Below, in pieces: positions 10,249-19,083 of a stretch of DNA of 64,000 nt; within the stretch, counting starts at the first letter, position 1, and each line of letters starts with the position of its first letter. The position numbers and the translations under genes were made by a program. Origin of the DNA: Microbacterium thalassium (GTDB lineage: Bacteria > Actinomycetota > Actinomycetes > Actinomycetales > Microbacteriaceae); contig NZ_JACHML010000001.1 in NCBI RefSeq assembly GCF_014208045.1, positions 1,674,001-1,738,000 on the forward strand, given 5' to 3'. Below the pieces are notes generated by a model, which ran no database searches, was not told where the DNA came from, and saw only the letters and a program-made list of their open reading frames with translations.

Positions 10249-10731
10249 TCAGACCCTCGCGCGCAGCTCCCGCAGCGCGATCGCGGTCCGCAGCGCCGCA
10301 TCCGCCGCCTCGTGACCCTTGTCCTCCTTCGACCCGGGCAGGCCCGCCCGGTCGATGCCCTGCTGCTCGTCGTCCAGGGTGAGCACGCCGAAGCCGACGG
10401 GCTTGCCGGTGTCGAGCGCCACGCGGGTGAGCCCCTCGGTGGCGGCCGACGACACGAACTCGAAGTGGGGCGTGCCGCCGCGGATGATGACGCCGAGGGC
10501 GACGACCGCATCGGCTCCGGCCTCGAGTGCGGCCTTGCTGACGACCGGCAGCTCGAACGAGCCGGGGACGCGCACCAGGCGCCACGAAGCCCCGGCCGCC
10601 TCGAGCGTGCGCTCGGCGCCGGCGATCAGGCCGTCGCTGATCTCGTCATGCCAGGTCCCGGCGACGATCACGACGTCCAGGCCGGCTCCGTCGACGACGC
10701 CGGCGGCCTGCGGCGATCCCTTCCCGCTCAT
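10249..10731 (-). CDS. ribH: 6,7-dimethyl-8-ribityllumazine synthase
   Basis: Condenses 5-amino-6-ribitylaminouracil with 3,4-dihydroxy-2-butanone 4-phosphate to make lumazine, the penultimate riboflavin step. At 160 residues it has the expected length; motifs PGSFELP, ALGVIIRGGTPHFEFV (with the catalytic His) and GVLTLDDEQQ are present. It is the last gene of the rib operon, overlapping ribBA by ATGA at 10728-10731. Confidence 0.97.
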   Translation of the reverse strand: MSGKGSPQAAGVVDGAGLDVVIVAGTWHDEISDGLIAGAERTLEAAGASWRLVRVPGSFELPVVSKAALEAGADAVVALGVIIRGGTPHFEFVSSAATEGLTRVALDTGKPVGFGVLTLDDEQQGIDRAGLPGSKEDKGHEAADAALRTAIALRELRARV

Positions 10732-12023
10732 CGGGTCTCTCCTTCGGTGAGGTGGTTCTCGTGCATCCGGGCGATCGCGTCGGCGAAGTCGACGTCGTCG
10801 ATCACATGGCCCATGCGGTCGCGCTTGGTCGCCAGGTACTGGTGGTTGTTCGGGCCGACGCCGACCAGCAGCGGCACCTGCTCGACGATGTCGAGTCCGA
10901 GTTCGCGCAGCTGATCGACCTTGTCGGTGTTGTTGGTGAGCAGGCGCACCGCGTCGACCCCGAGGTCGGCGAGGATGCCCGCGGCGGCGGCGTAGTCGCG
11001 GGCGTCGGCGGGCAGGCCCAGCGCCAGATTCGCGTCGACGGTGTCGAGGCCGCGCTCCTGCAGGCTGTAGGCGCGCAGCTTGTTGATCAGGCCGATGCCG
11101 CGACCCTCGTGGCCGCGCATGTAGACGACGATCCCGCCGTCCCGCTCGATCGCGTCGAGCGCCGCGTTCAGCTGGGAGCCGCACTCGCACTTGAGCGAGC
11201 CGAACGCCTCACCGGTGAGGCACTCCGAGTGCACCCGCACGAGGGGCGGGTCCTCGGTCAGGTCGCCCGACACGACGGCGATGTGGTCGGTGCCGGTGAC
11301 GCGGTCCTTGTAGGCGAGGAACCGGAAGCTGCCGTGGACCGTCGGCACGACCGACTCGGCCCGCAGGCTCACGCGGCGCCGGTGGGGCACCGGGCGGGTG
11401 TCCTCGGTGAGCGGCTCCTGCTCTTCGAGGTACGCGATCAGCTGCTCGATCGTGATCACGGGCACGCCGTACTCGGCGCCCATCTCCTGCAGTCCCGGCA
11501 GGCGCATCATGCTGCCGTCCTCGGCGACGACCTCGCCGATCACGCCGACCGGGGCGAGCCCGGCCAGACGCGTGAGCTCGACGGCGGCCTCGGTGTGCCC
11601 GGCGCGTTCGCGGACGCCGCCGTCGACCGCGCGCAGCGGCAGCACGTGCCCGGGACGGATAACGCTCGACGGCGTCGACGCGGGGTCCGCGAGCACGTTG
11701 AGGGTGTGTGCGCGGTCTGCCGCGCTGATGCCCGTCGAGACGCGGTCGGCGGCATCCACGCTCACCGTGTACGCGGTGCCGCGCGCGTCTTCGTTGTTCT
11801 CCACCATCGGGGGGAGGTCGAGGCGGTCGGCCCAGTCCGCCGGCATCGGCGCGCACAGGAAGCCGCTCGTCCAGCGGACCGTCCAGGCGACCCACTCCGG
11901 TGTGGCCAGTTCCGCCGACAGGATGACATCGCCCTCGTTCTCGCGGTTCTCGTCGTCGGCGACGATGACCGGACGCCCCGCGCGCAGCGCGTCGAGGGCC
12001 TCGGGGATGGTGGCAAGGCTCAT
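10728..12023 (-). CDS. ribBA: Bifunctional DHBP synthase / GTP cyclohydrolase II
   Basis: A 431-residue fusion. The N-terminal RibB domain (residues about 1-205; DDENRENEGD acidic motif and RPGHVLPL) makes 3,4-dihydroxy-2-butanone 4-phosphate from ribulose 5-phosphate. The C-terminal RibA domain (about 210-405) opens GTP; its zinc ligands are visible in HSECLTGEAFGSLKCECG, followed by YMRGHEGRGIGL. GGAGG lies upstream of the ATG at 12023. Its start overlaps the ribE stop (ATGA) and its stop overlaps ribH, so the operon is tightly coupled. Confidence 0.97.
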   Translation of the reverse strand: MSLATIPEALDALRAGRPVIVADDENRENEGDVILSAELATPEWVAWTVRWTSGFLCAPMPADWADRLDLPPMVENNEDARGTAYTVSVDAADRVSTGISAADRAHTLNVLADPASTPSSVIRPGHVLPLRAVDGGVRERAGHTEAAVELTRLAGLAPVGVIGEVVAEDGSMMRLPGLQEMGAEYGVPVITIEQLIAYLEEQEPLTEDTRPVPHRRRVSLRAESVVPTVHGSFRFLAYKDRVTGTDHIAVVSGDLTEDPPLVRVHSECLTGEAFGSLKCECGSQLNAALDAIERDGGIVVYMRGHEGRGIGLINKLRAYSLQERGLDTVDANLALGLPADARDYAAAAGILADLGVDAVRLLTNNTDKVDQLRELGLDIVEQVPLLVGVGPNNHQYLATKRDRMGHVIDDVDFADAIARMHENHLTEGETR

Positions 12024-12664
12024 CGGGAGCCTCCTTCGGTCGGGACGGCCGCGGCCGTCGGGGTGAAAGCCAGCAGGCGCTGCACATGCCGCGCCAGGAT
12101 GTCGGTCTCGAGGTTGACGCGGTCGCCGGCGCCGCGCGCGCCCAGCGTCGTCGCGGCGAGCGTCTCGGGGATGAGCGAGACCTCGAACCATGCCGGGGAG
12201 GCCGACGCGTCCGAGACCGCACTCACGGTGAGCGAGACGCCGTCGACGGCGATCGAGCCCTTGTCGACCACGAGGGGCGCGAGGGCGGCCGGCAGGCCGA
12301 TGCGGACGACCTGCCACTGCTCGCCCGGACGCACCTCGAGCACGTCGCCGGTGCCGTCGATGTGGCCCTGCACGATGTGGCCGCCCAGGCGGCCGTGGGC
12401 GGCGGTGGCGCGCTCGATGTTCACCGGACGGCCGGCGGCGACGCCGGCGAGCGTCGACATGTCCAGCGTCTGCCGCATCACGTCGGCGGTGAACCAGTCC
12501 TCGCCCTGGTCGACGACCGTCAGGCACACGCCGCTGACGGCGATGGAGTCGCCGTGGGCGGCATCCGTCACCGCCTTCGGCGCGCGCACGGTCACGCGCA
12601 CGCCGTCGCCGGCGGGCTCGACCGCGGTGACCTCTCCGATCTCTTCGACGATGCCGGTGAACAT
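12020..12664 (-). CDS. ribE: Riboflavin synthase alpha chain
   Basis: Dismutates two 6,7-dimethyl-8-ribityllumazine molecules to riboflavin and the RibH substrate. At 214 residues it has two similar barrel halves: MFTGIVEEIG opens the first and GHIVQGHIDGTG the second, each with the SVxGxxLTV-type strand (AVSGVCLTV, AVDGVSLTV). The start overlaps the ribD stop by one base (TGATG at 12662-12666), and the stop overlaps ribBA. Confidence 0.97.
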   Translation of the reverse strand: MFTGIVEEIGEVTAVEPAGDGVRVTVRAPKAVTDAAHGDSIAVSGVCLTVVDQGEDWFTADVMRQTLDMSTLAGVAAGRPVNIERATAAHGRLGGHIVQGHIDGTGDVLEVRPGEQWQVVRIGLPAALAPLVVDKGSIAVDGVSLTVSAVSDASASPAWFEVSLIPETLAATTLGARGAGDRVNLETDILARHVQRLLAFTPTAAAVPTEGGSR

Positions 12665-13689
12665 CAGCTGTCTCCTTCGGTGACGGGGCGGGCGACGATC
12701 AGCAGATCGTCGCCGAGGGATTCGACGGCGGCGACGGCGAGCCGCCGGGCGTCGGCGATCGTGCCGACGCCGATGTCGTCGAGCGCGAGGCGGGGCCCGC
12801 CCAGCAGGACGGGGGCGATGTAGGCGAGGACCTCGTCGGCGAGGCCCGCCCGCAGGAAGGCGCTGGCGACGGTGGGCCCGCCCTCCACGAACACCCGCTG
12901 CACGCCGCGGGAGCGCAGGTCCTCGAGGGCGGCCGGAAGATCGCCGGGGTACTGCAGCAGGGGCCGCGGATGCCGGCGGACGGCGGCATCCGCCGGAATG
13001 TCGCGGCGGCCGAGCACCACCGGGATCGGCTGGTCGGGACCGAGTCCGCCGTCGGGTGTGCGGGCGGTGAGGGCGGGGTCGTCGGCGAGGACCGTGCCGA
13101 CGCCGGCGAGTATCGCGTCGGCCGCCGCGCGGCGACGATGGACGTCGGCGCGGGCGGCGGGCCCGGTGATCCACTGGCTCGTGCCGTCGGCGGCGGCCGC
13201 GCGACCGTCGAGGCTCTGGGCCCACTTGACGGTGACGTGCGGGCGCCCGAGCCGCTGGACCTCCAGCCACGATCCGAGCAGATCGACCGCGGCCTCGCTC
13301 TCGACATCCGCCTCGACCTCGACGTCGGCGGCGCGCAGACGCGCGGCGCCACCCGAGGAGTTCGCGCCCGGATCGGGCGTCGCATAGACGACGCGTGCGA
13401 TCCCGGCGGAGATGAGGGCCTCGGAGCAGGGACCGGTGCGACCGGTGTGGTTGCACGGCTCGAGGGTCACCACCGCGGTCGCGCCCTCGGCCGCGCGCGG
13501 GTCGAGGCGGGCCAGCGCGTCGACCTCGGCGTGCGCGGTGCCGGCGCCGCGGTGCCAGCCCTCGGCGACGATGTCTCCGGCGGGCGAGAGGATGACGGCG
13601 CCGACCTGCGGGTTCAGACCGCGCGGCCCGCGGCGGGCGAGCTGGAGCGCGCGCCGCATCGCCGCGCGCTCGATGTCGCTCGCCGCCAT
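12664..13689 (-). CDS. ribD: Bifunctional riboflavin deaminase/reductase
   Basis: A 341-residue fusion: the N-terminal deaminase (zinc motif GTAHAEVDAL and later TLEPCNHTGRTGPCSEAL) and the C-terminal reductase (from about residue 140; VKWAQSLDGR, EGGPTVASAFL). It carries out the second and third steps from GTP. The ATG at 13689 is taken because MAASDIERAAMRRAL matches the usual RibD N-terminus; an upstream in-frame start would run through the riboswitch leader. First gene of the operon, 74 nt after the riboswitch aptamer. Confidence 0.96.
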   Translation of the reverse strand: MAASDIERAAMRRALQLARRGPRGLNPQVGAVILSPAGDIVAEGWHRGAGTAHAEVDALARLDPRAAEGATAVVTLEPCNHTGRTGPCSEALISAGIARVVYATPDPGANSSGGAARLRAADVEVEADVESEAAVDLLGSWLEVQRLGRPHVTVKWAQSLDGRAAAADGTSQWITGPAARADVHRRRAAADAILAGVGTVLADDPALTARTPDGGLGPDQPIPVVLGRRDIPADAAVRRHPRPLLQYPGDLPAALEDLRSRGVQRVFVEGGPTVASAFLRAGLADEVLAYIAPVLLGGPRLALDDIGVGTIADARRLAVAAVESLGDDLLIVARPVTEGDS

Positions 13690-13740
13690 GTCCGCCGCCT
13701 CGTCTTCCGGTCCGCTCGGGCACCGGGGCAACGGGAAGCC

Positions 13741-13759
13741 GCGGCGCGTTGCGCGCCGC
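13741..13759 (-). promoter_or_regulatory. GC-rich hairpin in the rib leader (riboswitch expression platform candidate)
   Basis: GCGGCGCG and CGCGCCGC form a perfect 8-bp stem with a 3-nt loop, immediately downstream of the FMN aptamer and 52 nt before the ribD start. There is no U-run, so it may act as a Rho-linked or pausing element or by shaping access to the ribD start; which of these cannot be decided from sequence. Confidence 0.5.
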
Positions 13760-13762
13760 CTC

Positions 13763-13916
13763 GTGCTGCCTCCCATCCGGACTAGCGACGGATACCCGTC
13801 GCATCACCGTCGGTTCCGGATTTCCACCGGATCGGCCGGGACGACCCCTTTCGGATGCGTCGCCTCGGTTCGCGGACTGTCACCGCCGGTTCGGATTCCC
13901 ACCGACCCCGGAGCAC
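13763..13916 (-). promoter_or_regulatory. FMN riboswitch (RFN element)
   Basis: On the minus strand the conserved FMN aptamer blocks appear in order: GGTCGGTGGGAATCC, ACCGGCGGTGACAGTCCGCGA, the variable arm, CCGGTGGAAATCCGGAACC, GACGGTGATGC and the closing AGTCCGGATGGGAG. P1 is closed by GTGCT (13912-13916) with AGCAC (13763-13767). The aptamer binds FMN and lowers expression of the ribD-ribE-ribBA-ribH operon just downstream, giving end-product control of flavin synthesis. Confidence 0.95.
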
Positions 13917-13928
13917 GTTGATCTCTGA

Positions 13929-13934
13929 AGTCTA
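13929..13934 (-). promoter_or_regulatory. -10 box candidate of the rib operon
   Basis: TAGACT on the minus strand lies about 12 nt before the start of the riboswitch aptamer, the right place for the operon promoter. TTCGAC (13950-13955) with a short 15-nt spacer is a weak -35 candidate. Confidence 0.5.
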
Positions 13935-14066
13935 CCCAACGCACCGGCCGTCGAATCATTCCGGTTCGCGCGAACCTGCGCGTTCCATGTGCGTCTGCAC
14001 CGACGGGCCCCGGATCGGCCGCGACGTCCGCCGCCGGCCCTAGCCTGGAGCCATCGGAGGGGGAGC

Positions 14067-15779
14067 ATGGAACATCCTGCGTCACGGCGCGAGGAGCTCG
14101 CAGAGAGGCCGTACGCCGACGTGCTGGTGATCGGCGGCGGCATCAACGGGATCGCCGTCTTCCGGGATCTCGCCCTGCAGGGCGTCGATGTCGCGCTGGT
14201 CGAGCGCGGCGACTTCGTCGGCGGCGCCTCGGCCGCGTCCTCGCACATGATCCACGGCGGCATCCGGTACCTCGAGAACGGCGAATTCCGCCTCGTGCAC
14301 GAGGCCGTCACCGAGCGGAACGCGCTGCTGCGCATCGCGCCGCACTATGTGCGTCCGCTGCAGACGACGATCCCCATCTTCACCACGTTCGCCGGCGTGC
14401 TGACCGCTCCGCTGCGGTTCCTGCGCCACGGGGGCGCCCGGCGCGGCGCACGCGGCGCCGCGCTCATCAAGATCGGGCTGACGATCTACGACTCGTTCTC
14501 GTCCGGAGGCGGACGTGTGCCCCGCCACTCGTTCCACGGCCGGAGGGCGTCGCTGCGCATCCTGCCGCGGCTGAATCCCGACGTGAAGTACACCGCGACC
14601 TACTGGGACGCATCGCTCCACGATCCCGAGCGTCTCGCGCTCGACGTCCTCCGCGACGGACGGGAGGCCGGCGGCCATCGCGCACGCGCGGTCAACTACG
14701 TCCGGGCTGCGGGCGTCGAAGCCGGCAGGATCGTGCTCGAGGATGCCGTCACCGGCGTCCGCTGGGCCTTCGCGGCATCCGTCGTGATCAACGCCAGCGG
14801 GCCCTGGGTCGACGTGACCAACGCCGCCCTCGACGACCCGACGCGGTTCATGGGCGGGACCAAGGGCTCGCACATCGTGCTCGACCACCCCGAGCTGCTG
14901 GCGGCCACCGCCGGGCGCGAGCTGTTCTTCGAGCACAAGGACGGCCGCATCGTCCTCATCTACCCCCTCAAGGGCCGCGTGCTGGTGGGCACGACCGACC
15001 TCGAGCACGACATGGCGGATCCCGTCGTGTGCACCGAGGACGAGGTTGACTACTTCATCGACCTCATCGGTCACGTGCTGCCCGGCATCCGCGTCGACCG
15101 GTCCCACATCGTGCATCGGTTCTCGGGGGTGCGGCCGCTGCCCGGGCACGGCGACGTCGCGCCGGGGTTCGTCTCGCGCGACTATCGCATCGAGGAGGCG
15201 CCGCTGACCGGAGCCGACAGCCGCGTGCTGAGCCTCGTCGGCGGCAAGTGGACGACGTTCCGCGCTTCGGCGGAGTCCCTCGCCGATCGTGCGCTCGAGA
15301 TTCTCGCCCACCCGCGCCGCAGCTCCACGCGGGGCGTGCCGATCGGCGGCGGGCGCGGCTTCCCCACGACCGAGCGGCGGCGCCGCCAGTGGGCGATGGG
15401 CCATGACGACACCGTCGGCGCGGACCGCGCCGCAGTGCTGCTCGACCGGTACGGCACGCACGCGGCGGCGGTCATCGACGCGATCGTCGCCGACCCCGAC
15501 GACGCGCCGCTGCGGAGCCTGCCCGACTACAGCACCGGCGAACTGCGGCACCTCGCGCGCACCGAGGACGTCGTGCACCTCGACGACGTCCTGCTGCGTC
15601 GCACATCGATCGCGTTCACGGGCGGCGCGACGCTCGAGGCTGCGCGCGAGATCGCCGAGGCGATCGGAACGGCGGTCGGCTGGGATGCCGCGGCGCAGGC
15701 GGCCGAGGTGGCGCGGGCGCTGGCGAGTGTGCACGCCGCCGATCCGACGTGGGATCCGGCCTCGGTCGCGATAGCCTGA
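14067..15779 (+). CDS. glpD: Glycerol-3-phosphate dehydrogenase (FAD)
   Basis: Oxidises sn-glycerol 3-phosphate to dihydroxyacetone phosphate and passes electrons to the quinone pool at the membrane. 570 residues: FAD-binding VIGGGINGIAVFRDLALQG near residue 22, the conserved SHMIHGGIRYLE, GTKGSHIVLDHP and GGKWTTFR, then the C-terminal alpha domain. The ATG is preceded by GGAGGGGGAG (14055-14064), with TAGCCT (14041-14046) as a likely -10. It precedes glpK with a 66-nt gap, so glycerol phosphorylation and oxidation are co-transcribed. Confidence 0.95.
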   Translation: MEHPASRREELAERPYADVLVIGGGINGIAVFRDLALQGVDVALVERGDFVGGASAASSHMIHGGIRYLENGEFRLVHEAVTERNALLRIAPHYVRPLQTTIPIFTTFAGVLTAPLRFLRHGGARRGARGAALIKIGLTIYDSFSSGGGRVPRHSFHGRRASLRILPRLNPDVKYTATYWDASLHDPERLALDVLRDGREAGGHRARAVNYVRAAGVEAGRIVLEDAVTGVRWAFAASVVINASGPWVDVTNAALDDPTRFMGGTKGSHIVLDHPELLAATAGRELFFEHKDGRIVLIYPLKGRVLVGTTDLEHDMADPVVCTEDEVDYFIDLIGHVLPGIRVDRSHIVHRFSGVRPLPGHGDVAPGFVSRDYRIEEAPLTGADSRVLSLVGGKWTTFRASAESLADRALEILAHPRRSSTRGVPIGGGRGFPTTERRRRQWAMGHDDTVGADRAAVLLDRYGTHAAAVIDAIVADPDDAPLRSLPDYSTGELRHLARTEDVVHLDDVLLRRTSIAFTGGATLEAAREIAEAIGTAVGWDAAAQAAEVARALASVHAADPTWDPASVAIA

Positions 15780-15845
15780 CCGCAGCCGCCTGCCGGGCGG
15801 GTCATCGACGACGATGTGCGGGGCTCCCGCCGGGAAGGAGACGCC

Positions 15846-17387
15846 GTGCCCGGGCACGTGCTGGCCATCGATCAGGGGACCACGTCCACGCGGGCGATCG
15901 TGTTCGACGCGCACGGCGTGCCGCGCGCGGACGCGCAGCGGGAGCACGAGCAGATCCTGCCGCGCGCGGGATGGGTCGAGCACGATCCGGTCGAGATCTG
16001 GACGAACACCGAGTTCGTCGTGTCGGCGGCGCTGTCGCGGGCGCACCTGACGGCATCCGACATCGCCGGCATCGGCGTGACCAACCAGCGCGAGACGGTG
16101 ATCGTGTGGGACCGGCGCACCGGGCGGCCCGTCCACCACGCCATCGTGTGGCAGGACACCCGGACGCAGGCCCGGGTGGACGAGATGGCGTCGGGCGAGC
16201 TCGGAACCCACCGGTTCGCCGAGCAGACGGGCCTGCCGCTGGCGACCTACTTCTCGGCCTCGAAGATCGCGTGGCTGCTCGATCGCGTGCCGGGTGCGCG
16301 CGAGGCGGCGGAGCGCGGCGAGGTGCTGTTCGGCACCCCCGACACGTGGGTGGTGTGGAACCTGACCGGCGGCACCCGCGGGGGCATCCACGTCACCGAC
16401 GTCACGAACGCCAGCCGCACGCTGCTGATGGACCTGCAGACCCTGGACTGGGCCGACGAGCTCCTCGAGGTGTGGGGGATCCCGCGCGCGATGATGCCCG
16501 AGATCCGCTCGTCGAGCGAGGTCGTCGGCCGGACGCAGCTGCCGTCGGTCGCGAACGACGTCCCGATCGCCGGCATCCTCGGCGACCAGCAGGCGGCGAC
16601 CTTCGGGCAGGCCGCGTTCGAGGCGGGGGAGTCGAAGAACACGTACGGCACCGGGAACTTCCTGCTCGTGGGGACCGGCACCGAGATCGTCCGCTCCGAG
16701 CGCGGACTCATCACGACCGTCGCATACCGGTGCGGCGACGAGCCCGCCCACTACGCCCTCGAGGGCTCCATCGCGGTCACGGGCTCTCTCGTGCAGTGGC
16801 TGCGCGACAACCTCGGGATCATCCAGCGGTCGGAGGACGTCGAGAAGCTCGCCGGAACCGTCGCCGACGCGGGCGGGGCGTACTTCGTGCCGGCGTTCTC
16901 GGGGCTGTTCGCGCCGTACTGGCGCCCGGATGCGCGCGGCGCCCTCGTCGGCCTCACCCGCTACGTCAACAAGGCGCACATCGCCCGGGCCGCGCTGGAG
17001 TCCACGGCGTTCCAGAGCCGGGACGTCATCGAGGCGGTCGTCGCCGACACCGGCCGCGAGCTCGACGAGCTGCGCGTGGACGGCGGCATGACCCGCGACG
17101 ACCTGCTGATGCAGTTCCAGGCCGACATCCTGGGGCTGCCGGTCGTGCGCCCGAAGGTCGTCGAGACGACGGCGCTCGGCGCCGCCTACGCCGCCGGACT
17201 CGCCACCGGCGTGTGGGGGAGCCGCGACGAGCTGCGCGCCCACTGGCAGGAGGATGCGCGGTTCGAGCCGCGCATGGGCGAGGACGAGCGCGAGCGCCGG
17301 TACCGCATGTGGAAGAAGGCGGTGTCGAAGTCGCTGGACTGGGTCGACGAGGACGCGCGCGAGCTGATGGGGACGACCGGGCGCTGA
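15846..17387 (+). CDS. glpK: Glycerol kinase
   Basis: Phosphorylates glycerol with ATP to glycerol 3-phosphate, the GlpD substrate. 513 residues with the FGGY-family signatures: [15 protein letters not shown] at the N-terminus, [17 protein letters not shown], and the C-terminal [20 protein letters not shown]. The GTG start at 15846 has AAGGAG 5 nt upstream (15835-15840). No glycerol facilitator gene is adjacent in this window. It converges on the Fpg-family gene with a 4-nt gap. Confidence 0.96.
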   Translation: MPGHVLAIDQGTTSTRAIVFDAHGVPRADAQREHEQILPRAGWVEHDPVEIWTNTEFVVSAALSRAHLTASDIAGIGVTNQRETVIVWDRRTGRPVHHAIVWQDTRTQARVDEMASGELGTHRFAEQTGLPLATYFSASKIAWLLDRVPGAREAAERGEVLFGTPDTWVVWNLTGGTRGGIHVTDVTNASRTLLMDLQTLDWADELLEVWGIPRAMMPEIRSSSEVVGRTQLPSVANDVPIAGILGDQQAATFGQAAFEAGESKNTYGTGNFLLVGTGTEIVRSERGLITTVAYRCGDEPAHYALEGSIAVTGSLVQWLRDNLGIIQRSEDVEKLAGTVADAGGAYFVPAFSGLFAPYWRPDARGALVGLTRYVNKAHIARAALESTAFQSRDVIEAVVADTGRELDELRVDGGMTRDDLLMQFQADILGLPVVRPKVVETTALGAAYAAGLATGVWGSRDELRAHWQEDARFEPRMGEDERERRYRMWKKAVSKSLDWVDEDARELMGTTGR

Positions 17388-17391
17388 GCCG

Positions 17392-18264
17392 TCACTTGAG
17401 CAGGCGCGAGAGGCGCCGGTCGGCGAGGATCTTGCCGCCCGTCTGGCACGTGGGGCAGTACTCGAGGGAGTTGTCGGCGAAGAAGACGCTGCGGACCTCG
17501 TCGCCGCACACCGGGCACGCTTCGCCGCGGCGTCCGTGCACCTGCATCCCGCGGCGCTTGGCGTCCTTCAGGTCTGCGGGGGGTTTGCCGGAGGCGGTGG
17601 CCACGGCATCCGTCAGCGTGTCGGTCATCGCCTGGAAGAGGCGGTCGATCTCGGCGTCGTCGAGGCTCGCCGCCAGGGCGTACGGCGACATCTTCGCGGC
17701 ATGCAGGATCTCGTCGCTGTACGCGTTGCCGACTCCCGCGATGATGGCCTGGTCGCGCAGCACGCCCTTGATCTGGGTGCGTCTGCCCGCGAGCAGCGCC
17801 GCGAACGCGTCGCGGTCGAACGCCGGATCGAGGGGATCGGGGCCGAGGCGCGCGATCCCGGGCACGTCCGCGGCCGAGCGCGCGGCGTAGACCGCGAGCG
17901 ACTTCTTGGTGCCGGCCTCGGTCAGGTCGAAGCCCGATCCGTCGTCGAAGCCGACGCGCAGGGCGATCGGCGTGCGGCCGGGCTTGATCACCGTCTTCGG
18001 CAGCTCGTCGTACCACCGCAGCCACCCGGCCTTGGCGAGGTGGAAGACGAGGTGCAGCTCATCGCCCGCGGCATCCGCTCGGAGGTCGACGAACTTGCCG
18101 TGGCGTTCCGCGCCGGCGATCTTCGCGCCGTGGAGCGCGGTCAGCGGGGGGTCGTACGTCTTCAGCGCGGCGATGTTCGCGACGGTCGCGCGGGTGACGG
18201 CGAGCCCCGTCGCGCGGCCGCGCAGGAACTCGACGAGTCCCTGCACCTCCGGCATCTCGGGCAT
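17392..18264 (-). CDS. Fpg/Nei-family DNA glycosylase/AP lyase
   Basis: A base-excision repair enzyme of 290 residues. The N-terminus MPEMPEV gives the catalytic Pro2-Glu3 pair; HGKFVDLR carries the conserved lysine; the helix-two-turn-helix region (VGNAYSDEILHAAKMSP) holds the DNA-binding Asn. The C-terminal zinc finger is CPVCG ... EYCPTCQTGGK. The usual finger residues around GRGTxYCPxCQ of MutM are replaced by NSLEYCPTCQTGG, as in a divergent actinobacterial branch, so substrate preference may differ from 8-oxoguanine/FapyG. CAGGAT 6 nt before the ATG suggests leaderless expression. Confidence 0.9.
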   Translation of the reverse strand: MPEMPEVQGLVEFLRGRATGLAVTRATVANIAALKTYDPPLTALHGAKIAGAERHGKFVDLRADAAGDELHLVFHLAKAGWLRWYDELPKTVIKPGRTPIALRVGFDDGSGFDLTEAGTKKSLAVYAARSAADVPGIARLGPDPLDPAFDRDAFAALLAGRRTQIKGVLRDQAIIAGVGNAYSDEILHAAKMSPYALAASLDDAEIDRLFQAMTDTLTDAVATASGKPPADLKDAKRRGMQVHGRRGEACPVCGDEVRSVFFADNSLEYCPTCQTGGKILADRRLSRLLK

Positions 18265-18297
18265 GCGCCCATCCTGGCACGCGCCGCCGACGGCGGG

Positions 18298-18861
18298 TCA
18301 GTCCTCGAGCACCGGCCAGGGCTGCGGCGTGCGGTCGTCGGTGCGCAGAAGACCCGCGATCCAGCCGTCGTCGCGGCCGTGGCCGTTCACGAGCGACTGC
18401 CGCATCGTCCCCTCGTACCGGAAGCCGAGGGTGCGCGCGACGCGCGCCGAGCCGACGTTCCCCGCCACCGCACGCCACGAGATCCGGACGAGGTCGAGTC
18501 CCTCCTGCGCGAACCCCCAGTCGATGACCGCCGTGGCCGCCTCGCGCAGGCGTCCGCCGCCGCGGAAGGACGGCGCCATCCAGTAGCCGAGCTCGCCGAT
18601 GCCGTCCGCGATGCGGTACAGCCCGATCGTGCCGATCATCCTCGCGCGCTGGTGGATGCCCCACGAGAGGTTCTCGCCCGTCGCCCAGTCCTTGGGGATC
18701 TGTGCGACGTACCCTTCGGCGTGGCGACGCTCGTAGGGCGAGGGCACGGTCGTGTAGCGCTGGATGTCCCTCGCCTGGCAGGCGGCGTAGATCGCGTCGA
18801 CATCCGCCGCCGTGGGCACCGACAGCTCCAAGCGCGGAGTGCGGAGGATGACGGGATGCAC
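18298..18861 (-). CDS. GNAT-family N-acetyltransferase (RimJ/RimL-like)
   Basis: A 187-residue protein of the Acetyltransf_3 type: LRTPRLELSVPTAADVDAIY at the N-terminus, ELGYWMAPSFRGGG for acetyl-CoA pyrophosphate binding, and N-x-x-S-x-R-V-A-R-T-L-G-F-R-Y-E-G near the C-terminus. Known relatives acetylate protein N-termini or small molecules; the substrate here is unknown. The GTG start at 18861 is preceded by TAGGGT with a 6-nt spacer (18868-18873), a clean leaderless arrangement. Confidence 0.88.
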   Translation of the reverse strand: MHPVILRTPRLELSVPTAADVDAIYAACQARDIQRYTTVPSPYERRHAEGYVAQIPKDWATGENLSWGIHQRARMIGTIGLYRIADGIGELGYWMAPSFRGGGRLREAATAVIDWGFAQEGLDLVRISWRAVAGNVGSARVARTLGFRYEGTMRQSLVNGHGRDDGWIAGLLRTDDRTPQPWPVLED

Positions 18862-18942
18862 ACCCCCACCCTAGGGGCGGGGACTCGGATGCCGACCGCC
18901 TCCGGCGGCGCCGCGGCCCCCGGACCTCGCGGCCTCCAGCGC

Positions 18943-19020
18943 GTGCACGAACTCAGGCAGCGTCGCACGACACGCCGGGTGGGCGTGACCCCGCCCGCGT
19001 GTCTGCCTGAGTTCCGGCAC
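18943..19020. repeat. 78-nt hairpin repeat R1 upstream of the DUF559 gene
   Basis: The left arm gtgcacgaactcaggcag (18943-18960) pairs with the right arm at 19003-19020 at 16 of 18 positions. The 42-nt middle can fold further (ACACG...CGTGT with CGGGTGGG/CCCCGCCCG). A second element of exactly the same length, with an identical left arm, lies at 20098-20175 beyond the gene between them. Confidence 0.8.
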
Positions 19021-19083
19021 AGGTGGGTCTCCTCCCCAGGGGACCGGCGTCCGTGACTCATCCACCGGTGCAGGGCCGGTCGG

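Noticed and set aside
13963-13976. Perfect 14-nt palindrome ggttcgcgcgaacc upstream of the rib promoter
   Set aside because: At about 70% GC around a dozen perfect 14-nt palindromes are expected by chance in 64 kb, so it has little weight without conservation.
15780-15845. Inverted repeat between glpD and glpK as a terminator
   Set aside because: The pairing is short and interrupted (TGACC/GGTCA with mismatches), and both genes act in one pathway, so it is more likely chance in GC-rich sequence.
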